64,000 nucleotides of DNA, taken from contig CAAELX010000027.1 of the NCBI GenBank assembly GCA_900756925.1, positions 15,967-79,966 on the forward strand, read 5' to 3'. Numbering within the stretch: position 1 is the first letter of the stretch; every line of letters begins with the position of its first letter. Positions 34,728 through 43,646 of this stretch are shown here, in pieces. The translations under genes were made by a program, and so were the position numbers. The DNA is from an uncultured Roseburia sp. (GTDB lineage Bacteria; Bacillota; Clostridia; Lachnospirales; Lachnospiraceae). The notes under the pieces were generated by a model. That model saw only the letters and a program-made list of their open reading frames with translations, was not told the origin of the DNA and did not search any database.

Positions 34728-34794
34728 TGCGAAACTCAGCTCTACCTAGTGAAGATTGTGAGCAATCCACTATAGTTTTTCTATGAGTTTCGCA
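34728..34794. repeat. 67-bp palindromic element (TGCGAAACTCA ends)
   Basis: TGCGAAACTCA (34728-34738) and TGAGTTTCGCA (34784-34794) are perfect 11-bp inverted repeats. The centre holds GATTG-TGAG-CAATC (34754-34767). It lies between the MATE and ABC-F genes and shares its ends with 11294 and 15840. Confidence 0.85.
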
Positions 34795-34805
34795 TTCAAC
34801 TTTTT

Positions 34806-36146
34806 CTAATAATTCAATAATTTCTTCGTCTTCTTCAATACATGGAAGTACGCCGGGAAGAGGAAGCAGTCGGCGAAAATCCAGGCAACCGGGCTTGCAC
34901 AGCATGCTGCGGCGTAGCCGAATATCGGAACAAAGACGAAGCCTACTAAAGTTCTCGCCGCCATCTCAAAGACTCCTGCCAGAATTGCAAATTTGCTGTA
35001 TCCCATTCCCTGAATGAGAAAACGGATGATATTGACAAACGCAAGCGGAATATAGAACGCACTGTTCAGCAGCATAAATAAGCCTGCGTTGCCAATGACT
35101 TCCGGCTTTGCATTTCCGACAAAGAAACCGACTAACGTTCCTCTTGCGAAAATAATGACGATAAATGCGAGCACGGCATAGACACATCCCAAAATGGATG
35201 CAGCCTTAAGCCCTTCTGAGATACGGTCTAACTTCTTTGCACCGACATTCTGACCACTGTAAGTTGCCATTGTGGAGCCGAGTGCATCGAACGGACAGCA
35301 GAAGAACATCGCAATTTTGCTTCCGGCTGTCATGGACGCTACTGCATCAGAACCAAGGGAATTGACCGCACTCTGTAAAATAACGCTTCCGATTGCAGTG
35401 ATGGAATACTGTAAGCCCATCGGCACACCCATTCCGCAGAGCGTTGCCATGCAGTGTTTATTGACCTTCATCTCCTCTTTTTCCAGGCGCAGGATCTCGT
35501 AATGTTTGATGCTGTATACAACGCAGCCCACTCCTGAAATCAACTGGGAGATAACGGTCGCCCAGGCAGCCCCTTCCACACCTGTATGTAAGCCGACGAT
35601 GAAAAAGATGTCAAGCCCGATATTGAGCAGTGCTGCAATCACAAGGAATACGACCGGTGTCTTGCTGTCCCCCATCGAGCGGATAATACCGGAGATGAGG
35701 TTGTAAAGATAGGTGACCGGGATTCCAAGGAAAATGATTACAATGTAGCGGTAAGCGCCATTGATAATATTGTCCGGTGTCCGCATAATCTCTAAGATCG
35801 GCATACAGAAGAGCACCGTCACAATGGTCATGATCACTGCAAAGATTACAGACAGATAGATTGCATTCATCATAAAGCTGCGCATACCCTTATAATCCCC
35901 GGCACCGAACTTGTGCGACAGCGGAATGGCAAAACCATTGCACACACCCATACAGAACCCAATAATTAAGAAATTGATGGAGCCTGTGGAACCGACCGCC
36001 GCGAGTTCATCTACGCCTAAAAATCTTCCCACGATGAGCGTATCCATCAGATTGTAAAACTGCTGAAACAGAAAACCAAACAATAATGGTACGGAAAATC
36101 CAAGGATCAGCTTCATTGGAGATCCGTTTGTCATGTCCTTTGTCAT
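34806..36146 (-). CDS. MATE-family efflux transporter
   Basis: 446 residues, about twelve hydrophobic segments, beginning MTKDMTNGSPMKLILGFSVPLLFGFLFQQFYNLMDTLIVGRFLG. It is more similar in layout to the DinF/NorM type than the MarR-linked MATE at 28337 by inspection, but this was not measured. Substrate unknown. It has its own start upstream of the PrsA-like gene, from which an ACAATAGAA palindrome separates it. Confidence 0.92.
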   Translation of the reverse strand: MTKDMTNGSPMKLILGFSVPLLFGFLFQQFYNLMDTLIVGRFLGVDELAAVGSTGSINFLIIGFCMGVCNGFAIPLSHKFGAGDYKGMRSFMMNAIYLSVIFAVIMTIVTVLFCMPILEIMRTPDNIINGAYRYIVIIFLGIPVTYLYNLISGIIRSMGDSKTPVVFLVIAALLNIGLDIFFIVGLHTGVEGAAWATVISQLISGVGCVVYSIKHYEILRLEKEEMKVNKHCMATLCGMGVPMGLQYSITAIGSVILQSAVNSLGSDAVASMTAGSKIAMFFCCPFDALGSTMATYSGQNVGAKKLDRISEGLKAASILGCVYAVLAFIVIIFARGTLVGFFVGNAKPEVIGNAGLFMLLNSAFYIPLAFVNIIRFLIQGMGYSKFAILAGVFEMAARTLVGFVFVPIFGYAAACCASPVAWIFADCFLFPAYFHVLKKTKKLLNY

Positions 36147-36168
36147 ATCATACTCCTCTCATAAGACA

Positions 36169-36203
36169 ACAATAGAAAGTCCGCCTGACAGACTTTCTAT
36201 TGT
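36169..36203. repeat. Palindrome with ACAATAGAAAGTC arms, copy 2
   Basis: ACAATAGAAAGTC (36169-36181) and GACTTTCTATTGT (36191-36203) pair over 13 bp with a 9-nt loop. The first nine bases equal the arms of the palindrome at 25762. No T-run follows on either strand, so it does not look like a standard terminator. Confidence 0.8.
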
Positions 36204-36220
36204 CCTGATCCAAAATTACA

Positions 36221-37228
36221 TTATTCCTGTAAATTCCAGTAATGATGAAATGTTTCGAAAAAGCTGTTCGTCTGCATTCCGGAGCCGGTTTCCGGTTCCA
36301 GCGCATCCCAGACTTTCTCATTAATGCTTGACGTCAGCGATTCCGTATACTCATTGTATACATCATCTACTGCCTCTTTTTCTCTCTTCTCTACGATATT
36401 GGTCTTATTCGCCTCGGTAAGCTCCTGATTGTATTTGTTCAGACACTTGATAAAATAAAACCCGTTTTCTGCTTCGATCTTCCCGGACATCTGGTCGTTA
36501 TCCATCTGGAAGGCTGTAGCGGACACTTCAGCTGGAAGGTCATCCCTCGATGCTGTGATCTGGATACTTCCCGCCTCGTTATAATTATTCGCCACGGAAG
36601 CAAAGTCTTCCCCGGCAGCAAGCCTTGCAGCGACTTCGTCCGCCTTCGTGCTGTCTGATACATAAATCTGCATCAGCTCCATCACGCGCGCCTCATCATC
36701 GCTCACTTCTTCGTTCACTGCCCCTGTTAAGGACGTATAAAGCTTCTGTGCCAGTGCATAGTGCTCATAATAGTCCTGGATGTCACTCTCGGAAACTCCC
36801 ATATAGTCCTTCTCTTCCTCTGTCAACAAAGCAAAATATTCCTCCGCTGCCTGTGCCATCCGGTTCTTCTCCTCCTCGGAGAGTTCGAGCTCCCTCGACT
36901 TTGCCAGCTGATCCATGCTGATCACCTGCGTCAGTTCCTGCATTGTGATATTTTTCACATAATCCTTCAGGGAATCATCTCCGAAATCATGCTCCCAGAG
37001 GTTTAGTCCATAGGCAGTTCCGTAAATATTCTGGTAATTCACCAGATACACCTTCGCCTCTTTGAGGCTGCATGTGGTAGTTCCGATCTTAAAAAGCTGG
37101 TGGTTCGTCATTGCCTCGGAGACAACAACCTCTTTTCCCCCAATGCTGCAACCGGAGACAAGCAGTGACAGCGCAAGTCCAATACCACAAAGCGTCACCC
37201 CGAGGCTGCTTCTTCTGTTTTTTTTCAT
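36221..37228 (-). CDS. PrsA-like foldase lipoprotein (divergent)
   Basis: 335 residues. Signal peptide with lipobox LLVSGC (Cys at about 27) marks a membrane-anchored lipoprotein. A SurA/PrsA-like N domain is followed by a region around 185-290 (VMELMQIYVSDSTKADEVAARL...AENGFYFIKCLNKY) that aligns with the parvulin PPIase fold, but key residues look diverged. It probably helps fold exported proteins. It starts 1 bp after the end of the flavoprotein gene, so the two are likely coupled. Confidence 0.82.
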   Translation of the reverse strand: MKKNRRSSLGVTLCGIGLALSLLVSGCSIGGKEVVVSEAMTNHQLFKIGTTTCSLKEAKVYLVNYQNIYGTAYGLNLWEHDFGDDSLKDYVKNITMQELTQVISMDQLAKSRELELSEEEKNRMAQAAEEYFALLTEEEKDYMGVSESDIQDYYEHYALAQKLYTSLTGAVNEEVSDDEARVMELMQIYVSDSTKADEVAARLAAGEDFASVANNYNEAGSIQITASRDDLPAEVSATAFQMDNDQMSGKIEAENGFYFIKCLNKYNQELTEANKTNIVEKREKEAVDDVYNEYTESLTSSINEKVWDALEPETGSGMQTNSFFETFHHYWNLQE

Positions 37229-37229
37229 A

Positions 37230-38630
37230 TTATACTTCCATTGCTTTTAAGATACTTCTTGCCACGGAGATACCATTTGCAGATGCCTGCTGTAAACCAC
37301 GCGTTACAGATGCACCGTCTCCGATCGCACGAAGTCCTTTTACACTTGTCTCAAAATCTCTGTTTACAACTACCTTATTGGAGTAGAACTTCACTTCCAC
37401 ACCATATAATAAAGTCTCATCGCTGGCAATACCAGGTGTTACCTTATCCAGGGCAAGGATCATCTCCTCAATATCCACCATGATTCTGTGTGGAAATACA
37501 AGGGACAGATCGCCCGGTACGGCATCCTTTAGGGTCGGAATCAGGTTATTTCTGCACAGACGCTCCTCTGTTGTTCTTCTTCCCCTGCGGAAGTCGCCGA
37601 ATGTCTGTACTAAGATCTTGCCGTCGCAGAGCATGTTGGAGAGCTGGGCGATCTGCTTACCATACTCGATCGGTGTCTTGAACGGCTTGGTAAAGTTCTT
37701 GGATACTAAGATTGCGAAGTTTGTGTTGTTTGTCTTTAAGTCTTTGGACTTGTATGCGTGTCCGTTTACAACTGCAAGACCGTTGTCATAGTACTCCGTT
37801 GCAACCTCGCCGGACGGGTTGGTACAGAAGGTACGGACCTTATCGTCGAAGGTCGGGGTATGGTATACTAACTTCGCCTCGTAGAGGTTATCGTTTAAGA
37901 ACTCCATAACCTCATCGCGGACTTCCACACGCACACCAATATCGACCGTACCTACCTGTGTCTCAATACCATGACCGTTACAAATATGGGAGAACCAGTC
38001 AGCGCCCTCACGTCCGACTGCGGACACGATTTCTTTTGCTGTGTAGGTCTCATCCTTGTCTGTCACAAGTCCTTTTACCTGATTATCCTCGATGATAATA
38101 TCTTTGACCATCGTGTTGAATTCCATCTCAACGCCCTGTTCTAGCAGATGCTCCTGTAATCTTGAATAAATCTTATAGCCTTCCTCTGTTCCGAGGTGGC
38201 GGATCGGGCACTCGATCAGCTTTAAGTTTGCTGTGATCGCTTTTCTTCTGATCTCGCGGATCTCTTTCTCCTTGTCGACGCCGTATACCTTGGTATCTGC
38301 ACCGAACTTAAGATAGATGTCGTCAGATTCTTTTAATAAAGTGACTGTCTCATCATATCCTAAGATTTCCGGAAGGTTTCCTCCTACATCCGGGGATAAA
38401 GATAACTTACCATCAGAGAACGCTCCTGCCCCCGCGAATCCGGTTGTGATAGAACATGGCTGGCATCCTACGCAGACCTTTGTCTTACGCTTCGGGCACT
38501 GTCTGTTCTCGATACGACGGCCTTTCTCAATCATGAGAATTTTCAGATCCTTATTCGCATGGATCAATTCATATGCACAGAAAATACCGGACGGGCCGGC
38601 ACCAATAATAATCACATCATAATTCTTCAT
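37230..38630 (-). CDS. FAD-dependent oxidoreductase (COG2509-like)
   Basis: 466 residues from the ATG at 38630 (MKNYDVIIIGAGPSGIFCAY), preceded by GAGG. The FAD-binding GAGPSG is at about 9-14. A Cys motif KVCVGCQPCSITTGF lies near 52, and GDGASVTRGLQQASANG near 442 is the second FAD contact. Relatives are uncharacterised NAD/FAD dehydrogenases common in Clostridia. The electron acceptor is unknown. Confidence 0.88.
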   Translation of the reverse strand: MKNYDVIIIGAGPSGIFCAYELIHANKDLKILMIEKGRRIENRQCPKRKTKVCVGCQPCSITTGFAGAGAFSDGKLSLSPDVGGNLPEILGYDETVTLLKESDDIYLKFGADTKVYGVDKEKEIREIRRKAITANLKLIECPIRHLGTEEGYKIYSRLQEHLLEQGVEMEFNTMVKDIIIEDNQVKGLVTDKDETYTAKEIVSAVGREGADWFSHICNGHGIETQVGTVDIGVRVEVRDEVMEFLNDNLYEAKLVYHTPTFDDKVRTFCTNPSGEVATEYYDNGLAVVNGHAYKSKDLKTNNTNFAILVSKNFTKPFKTPIEYGKQIAQLSNMLCDGKILVQTFGDFRRGRRTTEERLCRNNLIPTLKDAVPGDLSLVFPHRIMVDIEEMILALDKVTPGIASDETLLYGVEVKFYSNKVVVNRDFETSVKGLRAIGDGASVTRGLQQASANGISVARSILKAMEV

Positions 38631-38721
38631 TTTACTTAACCTCACTTTTGCACAGTCGGCCTGTGCGATGTATTTGCAAACTTTTACAGTATACTGGACA
38701 AACAGTTTTTTGTCAATTCTT

Positions 38722-38985
38722 TTATGCCTCTACAACAAGATATCTTCCATCTGGCAGTGCAAATACTTCGCTTGCTTCCTCGAAGTCCTTTAAGGTCATC
38801 CCCTCGATATCTGCTCCCTGGTCTTCAAAGTAGGCTTTCACTTCCTTAATATTCTGACAGACAACTGCCATGCAGTCCTCCAAAAATGCTTCTGCCTCCT
38901 CAAGAGTCTCTGCTACCGGCTCCGGAAAAAGCTGCTCCTGATGCTCCAAAAAGTATTCCAGACATCCTTCCTCATATTCGCCCAT
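38722..38985 (-). CDS. Small acidic protein of unknown function
   Basis: 87 residues from the ATG at 38985 (MGEYEEGCLEYFLEHQEQLF), which has GGGAG 8 nt upstream; a longer in-frame ATG has no such site. The sequence is acidic, with one Cys near 8 and one near 40. It lies between Maf and the flavoprotein on the same strand. No family is recognised. Confidence 0.65.
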   Translation of the reverse strand: MGEYEEGCLEYFLEHQEQLFPEPVAETLEEAEAFLEDCMAVVCQNIKEVKAYFEDQGADIEGMTLKDFEEASEVFALPDGRYLVVEA

Positions 38986-39054
38986 GTGAAATGCTCCCTT
39001 CTCCTTTTTTATTTTCCACGGTTTTGCAAACCTTTTTCTTTTCACGCGGATATT

Positions 39055-39681
39055 TTACCATAAATAGATATCAATTCCAAGCCCTTGCAGCTCTTTATAA
39101 ATTCTTGCAACCGGAAGTCCTACCACGTTGTTGTAATCCCCTTCAATCCGGTCGATATAAATCGCACATTTTCCCTGAATCCCGTAAGCTCCCGCCTTAT
39201 CCATCGGCTCTCCGGTAGCAACGTAACGGTCGATTTCCAGATTGCTAAGCTGCTTCATCGTAACGCTTGTTTTCTCGTAAAAGGTGTGTGCACCGGCCCT
39301 GCCATTTTTGTCTAAGAACACGAAGGTGACACCGGTGTAAACCGCATGGTCTCTTCCGGAGAGCAAATGTAACATCCTCTCTGCATCAGCTTCATCCTTC
39401 GGTTTTCCGAGGATTTTGTCATCACACGCCACAACGGTGTCCGCTCCGATCACCAAAAGATCCTGCGGAGTTGTGAGGTCTGCATGCTCAAGTTCGTAGC
39501 TTTTTACCATCGCGGCAACCTCTTTGGCTTTCTGTTCGGAAAGCTCCATGACGACCTCCTCCGGGATGGTTTTCGAGATCACCTCCTCACCCTTCGCCGG
39601 GCAGATTTCAAATTCAAGACCGATCTGTTCTAAAAGTTCTTTCCGCCTCGGGGAGGCAGATGCTAAAATGATTTGTCCCAT
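39055..39681 (-). CDS. maf: Maf-family nucleotide pyrophosphatase
   Basis: 208 residues. The N-terminal SASPRRKELLEQIG motif and DLLVIGADTVVACDDKILGKPKDEADAERML near 80 are Maf signatures, with KAGAYGIQGKCAIYIDRIEGDYNNVVGLPV near the end. It hydrolyses non-canonical or ordinary nucleotides, and was first described as a septum inhibitor. Confidence 0.95.
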   Translation of the reverse strand: MGQIILASASPRRKELLEQIGLEFEICPAKGEEVISKTIPEEVVMELSEQKAKEVAAMVKSYELEHADLTTPQDLLVIGADTVVACDDKILGKPKDEADAERMLHLLSGRDHAVYTGVTFVFLDKNGRAGAHTFYEKTSVTMKQLSNLEIDRYVATGEPMDKAGAYGIQGKCAIYIDRIEGDYNNVVGLPVARIYKELQGLGIDIYLW

Positions 39682-39750
39682 GTTTTTCTCCTTGTTTACT
39701 TAGATTGTCTATAGCCAATTGCCTATTAGGTTATCCATAAAACCGGGAGA

Positions 39751-39780
39751 TAAAAAATCGGACTTTAGAAGTCTGAAATT
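39751..39780 (-). terminator. Terminator between maf and addA
   Basis: On the minus strand AATTTCAGACTT pairs (one mismatch) with AAGTCCGATT and is followed by six T residues. It lies between addA and maf, both on the minus strand. Confidence 0.65.
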
Positions 39781-39812
39781 ATATTTCCCGCGTTGTGAAT
39801 ATTCGTTTTATC

Positions 39813-42800
39813 TTATAATCGTAATATCTCTTCTAAATAGAAGGAATAAATCAGTATTTCCTTCACCTTAAGTCCGCTCGCAGCAAAAACCCGCTCTAAT
39901 GCTTCCGCGTAGAGGTGCAGCTGGGCGGCGTAGCGGTCTTTCAGCTGTTCCACGGTACGGACGCGGTCGGTTTTGTAGTCTAAGAGGACGATGCCGTCCG
40001 GTTCGAGCCAGAAGACGTCTATGATTCCCTGGATAAGGATTAAATCTTCTTCGCGTGCCGGATTATCTGCTGCTTTTCCTTTTTGCTTTGAGTCTGCCAA
40101 CGTTTTTGTTTTCTCTGTCAGCGGATTTTCCTGCTGCACAGCCGGTTCCATCGTTGTGCCAAACTCATACTGCCTCAGCTGCTCTGCGGTAAAGCCCATG
40201 ACAAAAGGCTTCTCACGGTAGAGCTTTCCTGCTGCCTCAGCTGCTGCCATACGGGCTCCAGTCGCAGAATGTACGAACTGTTCCACGGCAGCTCTCTTTA
40301 CAAGGCAGCTCATGTCACGATTGATCTTCCCTGTTGCTTCCATGTCTGCAATCTGGTCTGCCGCACTGTTTTCTCCGGAGAAATGATAACACTCCATCAC
40401 GCGGTGGACGGCAGTTCCCCGCAGTGCCCCGGCATTTATTTCGGAAGCACTCTCTGTTTCCTGCATAAACCGCGGCACGACCGAGTCTTCTACCTCCTCC
40501 GAAAAGACCGAAACCGTATCCTCCTGCTCCCGCTCGAAGAGTTCCCGCATCGCACGATGTTTTATTTCGGACACCGAATATTTATTTTTTCTCTGCATAT
40601 CTGTCTGGTACGGATAGGTCTGTGCAAAGCACGTGCTTAGCTGTTCGACCAACCCCTCATCCGCATGCTCGATTTCTTCCATTCTCTGTTCCAGACGATC
40701 GAACTGCCCGGTCTGATGTTCCACTTCCTCTAAGACAAGTTCTGCCGCCTCCACAACGGTCACCGGATATTTGTCTCCGCACGCAAAGATTGCCGGGAGA
40801 ATCCATTCTAAGTAACTGTCCGCCTGCTCCCTTTGCAGGTACGGAAGTTCTCCTTCCTGTCCGGTCACATGGCACCTATAGTAAGCGAGGCTCTCACCAA
40901 CATGTTTCATGCTTCCGGTTAAGATCAGCTTCTCCTTCGCACGGGTGAGCGCCACATAGAGGACACGCAACTCCTCCCCGAGATTTTCCAGCTCGATCTG
41001 ACCGGCAACCGCTCTCTTTGCGATCGTCGGCGATTTAACCCGGCGCTTCCCGTCGATATAGTCTAACCCGATGCCAAGCTCCGGGTGCAGTACCATTTTA
41101 TTTCTCGTATCCTGCCGGTTGAACTGCTTGCCGCAGCCTGCCACGATAACAACCGGAAATTCCAGTCCCTTACTCTTATGGATACTCATGATGCGCACGA
41201 CGTCCTCATTCTCACCAGTTAAGTCTGCTTCCCCGAAATCTACGTCATACTTCTGCAATTCATCGATATACCGGACAAAATGGAACAGCCCTTTATAACT
41301 GGTGTTCTCATAAGCTGCCGCTTTCTCCAACAGCATGTTTAAGTTTGCCCTTCTGCGCCTTCCGGCAGGCATTGCCGCCGCATAATCACCGTAACCTGTC
41401 TCCTGCAACAGAATCCGGATCAGCTCGTGGATCGGCGTGTCCGGCACGAGTTTTCGCAATCGCATATATAATTTGTAAAACACGAGCAATTTCCGTTCTG
41501 CTTTCCGGACTTTTTGATCAGTTTCCGCTGCTTCTCCTGCGCCGTTCCTTCCGGCAGTCTTTTGTACCGGTTCCTTTTCCCGTGTATCTCCATCCTGCTG
41601 TGTCTTAGCCTCCTGCTGCCCGTCTTCCTCTTCTGAAAGCTTTCTCGCAAGTCCGATCACCGCCTCATGAAATGTCCCGTCTTCCCCGCTCAGTTTCAAC
41701 AGCGCAAGCTCCTCATCGCTTAATCCGGCAATCGGGGAGCGCAGTACGGCGGCAAGCGGGATATCCTGCCTCGGATTGTCAAGAATCTTAAGCATTGCCA
41801 GCACCGTCTGTACTTCCACTGTCACAAAATACCCGGTTGCGGAGATCGTGTGTGCCGGAATATTACTTTCATTTAGCACATTTACAAGCTCATCCGCCCA
41901 TCCAGACAGGCTCCTGAGCAGGATCACAATATCGGAATAGTGCACCGGACGCAGTTCCCCGGTTGCCTTGTCCGTCACCAGCTGCTCTCTCTTAAGCCTT
42001 TTGATCTTCTCTGCGACAAGCTTCGCCTCCAGGGTCTTTTTGTCCGAATATTGTGAATCCTCTAACAGTTCGTCCTCGGTATCCACCAAAAGGATTTCCG
42101 GAGCGAACATACCGTTCTTTGCCTCCTCATACGAGGCACCCGGATAGAGCGCCGCCTCACTGTCGTAGACGACATTTCCAAGGTTTTTCGCCATGATTTT
42201 ATAGAAAATATCATTTGTAAAGCCTAACACTTCCTCCCGGCTCCGGAAGTTTTTGTGCAGGTCAATCCTCTGGGTGATGCTGTCCTCTAACGTGTAGGAA
42301 TCATATTTTTTCATAAAAAGTTCCGGTCTTGCCAGGCGGAAGCGGTAGATGCTCTGCTTGACATCCCCCACCATGAAAAAGTTGTTCTCCCCACGTTCCT
42401 CCCTGGATACTGCCCGCAAAAGCGTCTCCTGCACCTGGTTGCTGTCCTGGTACTCGTCGATCATAATCTCCTCGAACGTATCCCGGAATTCCTCCGCGGT
42501 CTTTTTCGCTGTTTGTGTCTCCTCATCCACCAGAATTTCCAGCGCAAAATGTTCCAGATCGTAGAAATCCACAAGATTTTTCGACCGCTTGGCCCGTGCG
42601 AACTCGTCCGCAAACTGCTCCGTGAGGCGCACCAGCTCCTGCAGCATCGGCTCCGTCTTTTTTAACTGCTCCACCATCTGCTCCGGGGAACAGAAGAAAA
42701 ACTGCCTGCAAAGCTTCTTCACTGAGTCTTTTCCCTCATCCCGGAGATTCTTTACGAGTTCAAGCTTCTCCGGATCCCCATCGAAACCCCTGCTGCTTGC

Positions 42801-43646
42801 AAGCCTTCCATATTTTAAGTTCACCAGCATCTCATACAGCTCTGTAAATGAGGAGAGCGCAGCCGCCTGCTCATAGAGATCCCTGTCCTCAAGCAGGTTT
42901 TTCACATACATCTGCGGACCGTCCGGTTCCTCTGCGATCTTTACCGCCCGGTCTGTAAGAGTGATCAGATCATTTACAACCGTCCGAATATGTTCGGTCA
43001 CTGGTTCCATCCATTCTGCATCATTGAGCGCTTCCTCACTCTCCACTGCATAGCTCTCCCCGCAGGAATCCAGCCATTTTTTCGGCCACGGATAGCTTCT
43101 GGAAAACTCGTAAAGCCCGAACACCATCTCATTTAGCGCTTCGTCCGTACGCCCGGAGGCATACCCCTCCACGAATGCGCCGAAATATTCTGTCGGCTCC
43201 TCATAGTTTTTTTCCATCACCTTCCGCAGGACGTCCTCCCGCAGAAGCTTTAACTCCCCTTCGTCTCCGATCCGAAAACCCGGTTCCAAATCAATCTCAT
43301 GAAAATGGTTGCGCACGACATACAGACAGAAGCTGTCGATCGTCGTGATCTGCGCGTTATGGATGAGCGTCAGCTGGCGCAGAAGATGTTCATCTCCTGG
43401 GTTCTCATCTAGAGCCTTCTCAATCGCATTTCCGACTCTCTCCCGCATTTCCGCCGCCGCTGCATTCGTAAAAGTCACGACTAACAGATGGTCAATATCC
43501 ACCGGGTGCTCTAAGTCTGTGATGATCTTAATAATACGCTCGACTAACACCGCCGTCTTTCCAGAACCCGCCGCCGCTGATACAAGAATATTCCGATTTC
43601 TCAGGTCAATGACCTTCTGCTGTTCCTTCGTCCATGAAACTCCCAT
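39813..43646 (-). CDS. addA: ATP-dependent helicase/nuclease subunit AddA
   Basis: 1277 residues. UvrD-like helicase with Walker A AAAGSGKTAVLVERI (about 24-38) and motif II MIDEYQDSNQVQE (about 400), motif IV-VI (MSIHKSKGLEFPVVIVAGCG, VALTRAKEKLILTGS), and a C-terminal nuclease with VLLDYKTDRV near 1228. AddAB resects double-strand breaks at Chi-like sites. The ATG follows the addB stop directly (TAA ATG). Confidence 0.98.
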   Translation of the reverse strand: MGVSWTKEQQKVIDLRNRNILVSAAAGSGKTAVLVERIIKIITDLEHPVDIDHLLVVTFTNAAAAEMRERVGNAIEKALDENPGDEHLLRQLTLIHNAQITTIDSFCLYVVRNHFHEIDLEPGFRIGDEGELKLLREDVLRKVMEKNYEEPTEYFGAFVEGYASGRTDEALNEMVFGLYEFSRSYPWPKKWLDSCGESYAVESEEALNDAEWMEPVTEHIRTVVNDLITLTDRAVKIAEEPDGPQMYVKNLLEDRDLYEQAAALSSFTELYEMLVNLKYGRLASSRGFDGDPEKLELVKNLRDEGKDSVKKLCRQFFFCSPEQMVEQLKKTEPMLQELVRLTEQFADEFARAKRSKNLVDFYDLEHFALEILVDEETQTAKKTAEEFRDTFEEIMIDEYQDSNQVQETLLRAVSREERGENNFFMVGDVKQSIYRFRLARPELFMKKYDSYTLEDSITQRIDLHKNFRSREEVLGFTNDIFYKIMAKNLGNVVYDSEAALYPGASYEEAKNGMFAPEILLVDTEDELLEDSQYSDKKTLEAKLVAEKIKRLKREQLVTDKATGELRPVHYSDIVILLRSLSGWADELVNVLNESNIPAHTISATGYFVTVEVQTVLAMLKILDNPRQDIPLAAVLRSPIAGLSDEELALLKLSGEDGTFHEAVIGLARKLSEEEDGQQEAKTQQDGDTREKEPVQKTAGRNGAGEAAETDQKVRKAERKLLVFYKLYMRLRKLVPDTPIHELIRILLQETGYGDYAAAMPAGRRRRANLNMLLEKAAAYENTSYKGLFHFVRYIDELQKYDVDFGEADLTGENEDVVRIMSIHKSKGLEFPVVIVAGCGKQFNRQDTRNKMVLHPELGIGLDYIDGKRRVKSPTIAKRAVAGQIELENLGEELRVLYVALTRAKEKLILTGSMKHVGESLAYYRCHVTGQEGELPYLQREQADSYLEWILPAIFACGDKYPVTVVEAAELVLEEVEHQTGQFDRLEQRMEEIEHADEGLVEQLSTCFAQTYPYQTDMQRKNKYSVSEIKHRAMRELFEREQEDTVSVFSEEVEDSVVPRFMQETESASEINAGALRGTAVHRVMECYHFSGENSAADQIADMEATGKINRDMSCLVKRAAVEQFVHSATGARMAAAEAAGKLYREKPFVMGFTAEQLRQYEFGTTMEPAVQQENPLTEKTKTLADSKQKGKAADNPAREEDLILIQGIIDVFWLEPDGIVLLDYKTDRVRTVEQLKDRYAAQLHLYAEALERVFAASGLKVKEILIYSFYLEEILRL

